Assembly: GCA_043740415.1 (NCBI GenBank)
Contig: JAYUCJ010000289.1
Location: 1 to 17,914 of the forward strand
Origin: Aalborgiella sp043740415
Lineage (GTDB): Bacteria > Pseudomonadota > Gammaproteobacteria > Burkholderiales > Burkholderiaceae_C
Direction of reading: 5' to 3'
Length of the DNA: 17,914 bases
Shown here: positions 13,606-17,914 of the stretch, piece by piece
Layout: every line of letters starts with the position of its first letter
Numbering within the stretch: the first letter of the stretch is position 1
Notes under the pieces: generated by a model
Databases searched by the model: none
The model's input: only the letters and a program-made list of their open reading frames with translations
What the model was told of the DNA's origin: nothing
Translations under genes and position numbers: made by a program

Positions 13606-14187
13606 ATGTTGACAACTACTCTGTTATCTAAATATCTAGCGAAGCAAAAGACTTCGCGGGAGGCTGAGCGGACAAAGCTATTGAATGCAGGCGTGAAAGC
13701 AAATGCATTTGATGATGTGGATGCAGAGTCGCAGGGTGAGCCGGAGCGTTTGACCGCGAGTCAAGCGCAAGAGTTGCGCGTAAGACTGGGTAAGTCTGGT
13801 TCGTTAATATCACCATGGCAAATCATTGTGGGCCAGTTGTTGGCAGGGGCGGTGTTTGCGGCGGTGGCATGGTTAATCACTGGTAATTCTGGTGTGGCGG
13901 TTTCAATGGCTTACGGCACGTTGGCTGTGGTTATTCCTGCAGCGGTGTTTGCGAGGGGGCTGATGAGTCAGTTTTCAAGTTTGAACGCGCTTACCGCCGG
14001 CTTTGGGTTTTTTGTGTGGGAAATGATCAAGATTGTGGCGACTGTGGTGTTGATAGCCATAGCGCCGAAGTTGGTGGCAGATTTGGACTGGTTGGCCATG
14101 CTGATCGGCTTGATCGTCACCATGAAGGTGGTTTTTGTGTTGTTGTGGTTGTTGCCTAAATGGGCGAAAAACACGGCAGCATTGTGA
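13606..14187 (+). CDS. atpI: ATP synthase subunit I (AtpI)
   Basis: A membrane protein that helps assemble the c-ring of the F1Fo ATP synthase; it leads the operon in many proteobacteria. The 193 residues have a charged N-terminal part of about 70 residues, then four hydrophobic segments starting at SPWQIIVGQLLAGAVFAAVAW, with ARGLMSQ and FGFFVWEMIKI between segments two and three, as in the family. The frame is open back to a GTG at 13468, but that lies upstream of the predicted promoter. The ATG at 13606 fits the promoter and leaves a normal length. Only a weak GAG ribosome-binding site is seen. atpB follows after 36 bp. Confidence 0.87.
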   Translation: MLTTTLLSKYLAKQKTSREAERTKLLNAGVKANAFDDVDAESQGEPERLTASQAQELRVRLGKSGSLISPWQIIVGQLLAGAVFAAVAWLITGNSGVAVSMAYGTLAVVIPAAVFARGLMSQFSSLNALTAGFGFFVWEMIKIVATVVLIAIAPKLVADLDWLAMLIGLIVTMKVVFVLLWLLPKWAKNTAAL

Positions 14188-14223
14188 AATTAAGTGTCTA
14201 GTACAGTTTTATAAGAGTTAAAA

Positions 14224-15123
14224 ATGTCCGAAGTAGCAACATCAGCAGCACACGCTGCGCCTACAGCCAGTGAATACATTGTTCACCATCTGACGCATTG
14301 GCAAAACAAGAAGCAAGTCGACATTGTTGACTTCTCTGTTTTTAACTACGATTCCATCTTTTTCATGACCTTGTTGGGCGTGGTTGGTAGCTTCTTGTTG
14401 TGGAAAGCTGCACGCAAAGCAACTTCTGGCGTGCCAGGTCGCTTCCAGGCCGCTGTCGAAATCTTGTATGAAATGGTGGATAACCAGGCCAAATCTATCG
14501 TTCACAACGCCAAAAGCCGCAAACTGGTTGCCCCTTTGGCTTTGACGGTGTTTGTGTGGATTTTCTTGCTCAATGCGATGGACTTGTTGCCGCTCGATTT
14601 GTTGCCGGAAATCTGGAAGAAGATCTACGGTGCTGCCGGCCACGATGAAAGCCACGCCTATTTGCGCGTTGTGCCGACGGCTGATTTGTCGGTCACCATG
14701 GGTTTGTCTCTCTCTATTTTGTTGATCTGCTTGTTTTACAACATGAAAATCAAAGGTCTGGGCGGCTGGGCGCACGAGTTGGTCTCTGCACCGTTTGGCA
14801 CCAGCAAAAATCCGATCTTCTTTGTGCTGTTGGCGGTGGTTAATATTGCTGAGCAGCTGATTTCATTCGTTGCTAAAACCGTGTCGCACGGCATGCGATT
14901 GTTTGGCAACATGTATGCGGGTGAGTTGGTGTTCATGTTGATCGCTCTGTTGGGCGGTTCATGGGCGCTGTCCATGGAGCCGGGCAGCTTGGCGCTGTTG
15001 GGTTTGCACATCGTTGCCGGCTGGGCGTGGGCGGTGTTTCACATCATCATCATTTTGCTGCAAGCATTTGTGTTCATGATGTTGACGCTGGTTTACATCG
15101 GTCAATCGCACGACGCTCATTAA
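14224..15123 (+). CDS. atpB: ATP synthase Fo subunit a
   Basis: Subunit a forms the two half-channels for protons next to the c-ring in the inner membrane. The essential arginine is R225 in GMRLFGNMYAGEL, followed by E234. The last helix has FHIIIILLQAFVFMMLTLVY with Q280 at the position of E. coli Q252. It is 299 residues, slightly longer than E. coli (271), because of a hydrophilic loop around KKIYGAAGHDESHAYLRV, which is common in betaproteobacteria. The ATG lies 9-10 nt after AAGAG. It sits between atpI and atpE in standard order. Confidence 0.97.
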   Translation: MSEVATSAAHAAPTASEYIVHHLTHWQNKKQVDIVDFSVFNYDSIFFMTLLGVVGSFLLWKAARKATSGVPGRFQAAVEILYEMVDNQAKSIVHNAKSRKLVAPLALTVFVWIFLLNAMDLLPLDLLPEIWKKIYGAAGHDESHAYLRVVPTADLSVTMGLSLSILLICLFYNMKIKGLGGWAHELVSAPFGTSKNPIFFVLLAVVNIAEQLISFVAKTVSHGMRLFGNMYAGELVFMLIALLGGSWALSMEPGSLALLGLHIVAGWAWAVFHIIIILLQAFVFMMLTLVYIGQSHDAH

Positions 15124-15195
15124 GTTCGTAAAAGTTTCGTTGGTTTAGTTTTTCGTTGGTTTTTTGTTTTTTGTTTTTTTTATCTAGGAGTCATC
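15124..15195 (+). promoter_or_regulatory. U-rich leader and strong ribosome-binding site for atpE
   Basis: The 72-nt gap between atpB and atpE is dominated by T runs (15134-15183), including TTCGTTGGTTT twice and blocks of 6-8 T. It ends in TAGGAG, 5 nt before the ATG. A U-rich stretch ahead of the Shine-Dalgarno is the known translation enhancer of E. coli atpE, where the c subunit is needed in many copies. No stem precedes the T runs, so termination is unlikely. Confidence 0.5.
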
Positions 15196-15459
15196 ATGGA
15201 AGTCATTAGTTTTGCTGCTCTCGCTGCTGGTTTGATCATTGGTTTGGGTGCTTTGGGTGCTTGTATCGGTATTGGTATCATGGGTAGCAAGTACCTGGAA
15301 TCAGCTGCTCGCCAGCCTGAGTTGATGGGTGAATTGCAAACAAAAATGTTCGTGTTGGCTGGTTTGATCGACGCGGCTTTCATTATTGGAACTGGTATCG
15401 CTTTGTGGTTCGCTACAGCCAACCCGTTCCTCGCGCAAATCGCACGTTTGGTCAAGTAA
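15196..15459 (+). CDS. atpE: ATP synthase Fo subunit c
   Basis: An 87-residue two-helix proteolipid that forms the rotating ring. The glycine-rich first helix (GLGALGACIGIGIMG), the polar loop ARQPE (38-42) that binds F1, and the proton-carrying aspartate D59 in GLIDAAFIIG are all present. The Gln and extra polar ligands of sodium-type rings are not seen, so proton coupling is expected. A strong TAGGAG site and a U-rich leader precede it. It is followed by atpF after 71 bp. Confidence 0.97.
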   Translation: MEVISFAALAAGLIIGLGALGACIGIGIMGSKYLESAARQPELMGELQTKMFVLAGLIDAAFIIGTGIALWFATANPFLAQIARLVK

Positions 15460-15530
15460 ATGGATATTTTGTTGGGCAACCCGCTTAACAATTTGTTTGT
15501 TTATCAATCTTCAATTGAAGGAAACGTCCA

Positions 15531-16001
15531 GTGAGCATTAATGGAACACTAATTGCGGCGATGATCGTTTTCGCATTGCTGGTGCTGTTCACGATGAAAT
15601 TCGTGTGGCCACCACTCGCGACCGCTTTGGACGAACGCGCTGCAAAAATTGCTGACGGCCTCGCTGCTGCCGACAAAGCCAAGTCTGAACTCAACAACGC
15701 CAACAAGCGTGTTGAAGACGAATTGGCCAAATCACGAACAGAAACCGCCACACGTTTGGCTGACGCCGAGCGTCGCGGTCAAGCGATTGTCGAAGAAGCC
15801 AAAGTCAAAGCAACCGATGAAGGCAACAAAATCATTGCTGCCGCCAAAGTTGAAGCCGAGCAACAAACCGTGAAAGCCCGTGAGACCCTGCGTGAGCAGG
15901 TGGCTGCATTGGCTGTCAAAGGTGCTGAGCAAATTCTTCGTAAAGAAGTGAATGCTGGCATCCATGCGGATTTGTTGGGTCGCTTAAAGACCGAGCTTTG
16001 A
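15531..16001 (+). CDS. atpF: ATP synthase Fo subunit b
   Basis: The peripheral stalk subunit, 156 residues like its E. coli counterpart (156). One membrane helix at about 5-25 is followed by FVWPPLATALDERAAKIADG and a long charged, Ala-rich coiled coil up to residue 150, which holds F1 still against rotation. The start is GTG at 15531, with AAGGA 8 nt upstream; MSIN at the N-terminus is usual for the family in Burkholderiales. atpH follows after 46 bp. Confidence 0.96.
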   Translation: MSINGTLIAAMIVFALLVLFTMKFVWPPLATALDERAAKIADGLAAADKAKSELNNANKRVEDELAKSRTETATRLADAERRGQAIVEEAKVKATDEGNKIIAAAKVEAEQQTVKARETLREQVAALAVKGAEQILRKEVNAGIHADLLGRLKTEL

Positions 16002-16047
16002 TCTCGATCTTTGACTGAACTTTTAACCTGAATTACACGAGCACTTT

Positions 16048-16578
16048 ATGGCTGAATTAGCAACCATCGCCCGTCCCTATGCGGAGGCGCTTTTCAAAGC
16101 AACTTCCAAGGATTTGAACGGCGCTGCCGTTTGGGTGGACGCCTTGTCTGCCGTTGCGCAAAACGCACAACTGCAGCAATTTGCCGACAGCCCCAAAGCA
16201 AGCACGGATCAAGTTTTTGATTTGATCGCTGGCGTGGCCCAGGTGGATTTGCCAGACGCCGCCAAAAACTTTTTGCGCACCGTTATTGAAAACGGTCGCT
16301 TGAGTGCTTTGCCAGAAATGGCGACACAGTTTCGCGCCTTGAAAAATGCGCAAAGCGGTTCGTCTGATGCGGTTGTGCACAGCGCTTTCCCGATCGACGG
16401 CGCAGCTTTGGCTGACTTGGCGGTCACCTTGGAAAAGCAATTCAAGCGCAAACTCAACTTATCTGTTGAGTTGCAGCCTGAGTTGATCGGCGGTATTCGT
16501 GTGGTGGTGGGTGACGAGGTGCTCGACACGTCTGTCAAAGCCCGTTTGGAACAAATGAAAGTGGCTTTGACGGCTTGA
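16048..16578 (+). CDS. atpH: ATP synthase F1 subunit delta
   Basis: Delta connects the top of F1 to the b stalk. The 176 residues begin MAELATIARPYAEALF, the family N-terminus. They contain FLRTVIENGRLSALPEM and end with the conserved ELIGGIRVVVGDEVLDTSVKA block. Length is normal (E. coli 177). Only a weak ribosome-binding site is seen (CGAG), as is common for tightly packed operon genes. atpA follows after 75 bp that contain a short CTAGCTA direct repeat and a purine-rich GAAGGAAAG. Confidence 0.96.
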   Translation: MAELATIARPYAEALFKATSKDLNGAAVWVDALSAVAQNAQLQQFADSPKASTDQVFDLIAGVAQVDLPDAAKNFLRTVIENGRLSALPEMATQFRALKNAQSGSSDAVVHSAFPIDGAALADLAVTLEKQFKRKLNLSVELQPELIGGIRVVVGDEVLDTSVKARLEQMKVALTA

Positions 16579-16653
16579 GGCTGTCAGGGTTCACTTGTCG
16601 TAAGTGTTTAATTAACTAGCTATCTAGCTAACTAAAGAAAGAAGGAAAGAGTC

Positions 16654-17914
16654 ATGCAACTCAATCCAGCAGAAATCTCTGAACTGATCAAGAGCCGTAT
16701 CGAAGGCCTGTCAGCCAGCGCGAACATTCGCAACCAAGGCACTGTGGTTTCAGTGACCGACGGCATTTGCCGCATCCACGGTCTGTCAGACGTGATGCAG
16801 GGCGAGATGTTGGAATTCCCAGCCGGTAGCGATGGTTTGCCCACCTACGGTTTGGCCTTGAACTTGGAGCGTGACTCTGTGGGTTCCGTGATTTTGGGTG
16901 AGTACGAACACATCTCTGAAGGCGATACGGTCAAATGTACCGGTCGTATTCTTGAAGTTCCCGTCGGCCCTGAGTTGCTCGGCCGTGTGGTGAACGCTCT
17001 GGGTCAGCCGATTGACGGCAAAGGCCCGATCAACGCCAAAATGACAGACGTGATTGAAAAAGTCGCCCCAGGCGTGATTGCGCGTAAATCAGTGGACCAA
17101 CCGATGCAAACCGGCTTGAAGTCCATCGACTCCATGGTGCCAATCGGTCGCGGTCAGCGCGAATTGATCATTGGTGACCGCCAGACCGGTAAAACGGCTG
17201 TCGCGATTGACGCCATCATCAACCAAAAAGGCCAAAACGTCCCCTGTATCTATGTGGCGATCGGTCAAAAAGCTTCCAGCGTGAAAAACGTGGTGCGCTC
17301 TTTGGAGCAAGCCGGCGCGATGGAATACACCATTGTGGTGGCAGCGACAGCGTCTGAGTCTGCCGCGATGCAATACGTCAGCGCCTACTCTGGCTGCACC
17401 ATGGGCGAATACTTCCGTGACCGGGGTCAAGACGCGTTGATTGTGTATGACGATTTGTCCAAACAAGCCGTGGCGTACCGTCAAGTGTCGCTGTTGCTGC
17501 GCCGCCCGCCAGGCCGCGAAGCCTACCCCGGCGACGTGTTTTATCTCCACAGCCGGCTATTGGAGCGCGCCGCCCGCGTGAATGAAAAATACGTTGAAGA
17601 CTTCACCAAGGGTGCCGTCAAAGGCAAAACCGGTTCGTTGACGGCTCTGCCCATCATTGAAACCCAAGCGGGCGACGTGTCGGCCTTCGTGCCCACCAAT
17701 GTGATCTCGATCACCGATGGCCAGATCTTTCTGGAAACCTCGCTCTTCAACGCTGGCATCCGCCCCGCCATCAACGCCGGCATCTCGGTGTCGCGGGTTG
17801 GCAGTGCTGCGCAGACCAAGGTCATCAAAGGCCAGTCCGGCGGCATCCGTACCGACTTGGCCCAGTACCGCGAGCTGGCGGCTTTTGCGCAGTTTGCGTC
17901 TGACCTGGACGAAG
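16654..17914 (+). CDS. atpA: ATP synthase F1 subunit alpha, 3' end cut off
   Basis: The non-catalytic nucleotide-binding subunit of F1. 420 codons are visible from the ATG at 16654 to the window end; the family is about 510-520 long, so roughly 95 residues are missing. The P-loop GDRQTGKT is at 174-181, Walker B is in ALIVYDDLSKQA, and the arginine finger lies in GISVSRVGSAAQ. The N-terminal MQLNPAEISELIKSRIE is the expected start and GGAAAG lies 6-8 nt upstream. There is no stop in the frame. The rest of the operon (gamma, beta, epsilon) is expected beyond the window. Confidence 0.97.
   Translation, partial: MQLNPAEISELIKSRIEGLSASANIRNQGTVVSVTDGICRIHGLSDVMQGEMLEFPAGSDGLPTYGLALNLERDSVGSVILGEYEHISEGDTVKCTGRILEVPVGPELLGRVVNALGQPIDGKGPINAKMTDVIEKVAPGVIARKSVDQPMQTGLKSIDSMVPIGRGQRELIIGDRQTGKTAVAIDAIINQKGQNVPCIYVAIGQKASSVKNVVRSLEQAGAMEYTIVVAATASESAAMQYVSAYSGCTMGEYFRDRGQDALIVYDDLSKQAVAYRQVSLLLRRPPGREAYPGDVFYLHSRLLERAARVNEKYVEDFTKGAVKGKTGSLTALPIIETQAGDVSAFVPTNVISITDGQIFLETSLFNAGIRPAINAGISVSRVGSAAQTKVIKGQSGGIRTDLAQYRELAAFAQFASDLDE

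Noticed and set aside
16579..16653. CTAGCTA direct repeat between atpH and atpA
   Set aside because: Short, AT-rich and without further structure; probably ordinary intergenic sequence.
1..17914. tRNA, rRNA, CRISPR array, intact transposase or integrase
   Set aside because: None seen on reading both strands; the island shows no visible mobility gene.

Overview
The window looks like a chromosomal segment of a betaproteobacterium, most likely Comamonadaceae (Rhodoferax/Limnohabitans/Polaromonas-like). The basis is the character of the PtsI, LipA, LipB and AtpA proteins, the atpI-B-E-F-H-A order, and in-frame palindromic repeats encoding the RPELVEG-type peptide. The family assignment is inference from sequence character, not from a search.

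Layout. (1) 1-2176, plus strand: the 3' three quarters of ptsI (cut by the window edge), then an orphan OmpR-type response regulator. (2) 2211-12576, minus strand: one long co-directional run. In transcription order it is ybeD-like DUF493, higB-like toxin, XRE/ImmA-IrrE antitoxin, type III mod, DUF3800 gene, type III res, lipB, lipA and gpr/yghZ-type aldo-keto reductase. Gaps are short (8-nt overlap to 39 nt) except for 143 bp between the DUF3800 gene and res. DUF493, lipB and lipA are normally neighbours in this group, so the roughly 7.2 kb between 5082 and 12267 reads as a defence/addiction island inserted into a lipoylation operon. (3) 12577-12989: no intact gene; it holds a hairpin, the decayed remains of an MBL-fold hydrolase gene and one copy of a 50-bp dispersed repeat. 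(4) 12990-13439, minus: a CopD-like membrane protein. (5) 13554-17914, plus: the F1Fo ATP synthase operon with its promoter, running off the end inside atpA.

The most interesting element is the 143-bp gap between the DUF3800 gene and res, together with the end of the DUF3800 gene. On the plus strand, opposite to the operon, it has a near-consensus sigma70 promoter (TTGACA-18-TACAAT), a body closed by a long-range stem that begins at the predicted first nucleotide, an internal hairpin and a possible GNRA loop, and a strong intrinsic terminator. Together these predict a structured RNA of about 125 nt. It sits next to a DUF3800 gene embedded in a type III restriction-modification operon. DUF3800 genes have, to my recollection, been linked to structured RNA motifs before, so this may be an RNA-associated part of the defence locus.

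A second theme is repeats. A 50-bp element occurs five times and aligns without gaps (in lipB, res, twice in mod, and once between genes). A palindromic element occurs twice in mod. All copies inside genes keep the reading frame, so the restriction proteins and LipB carry repeat-encoded peptides.
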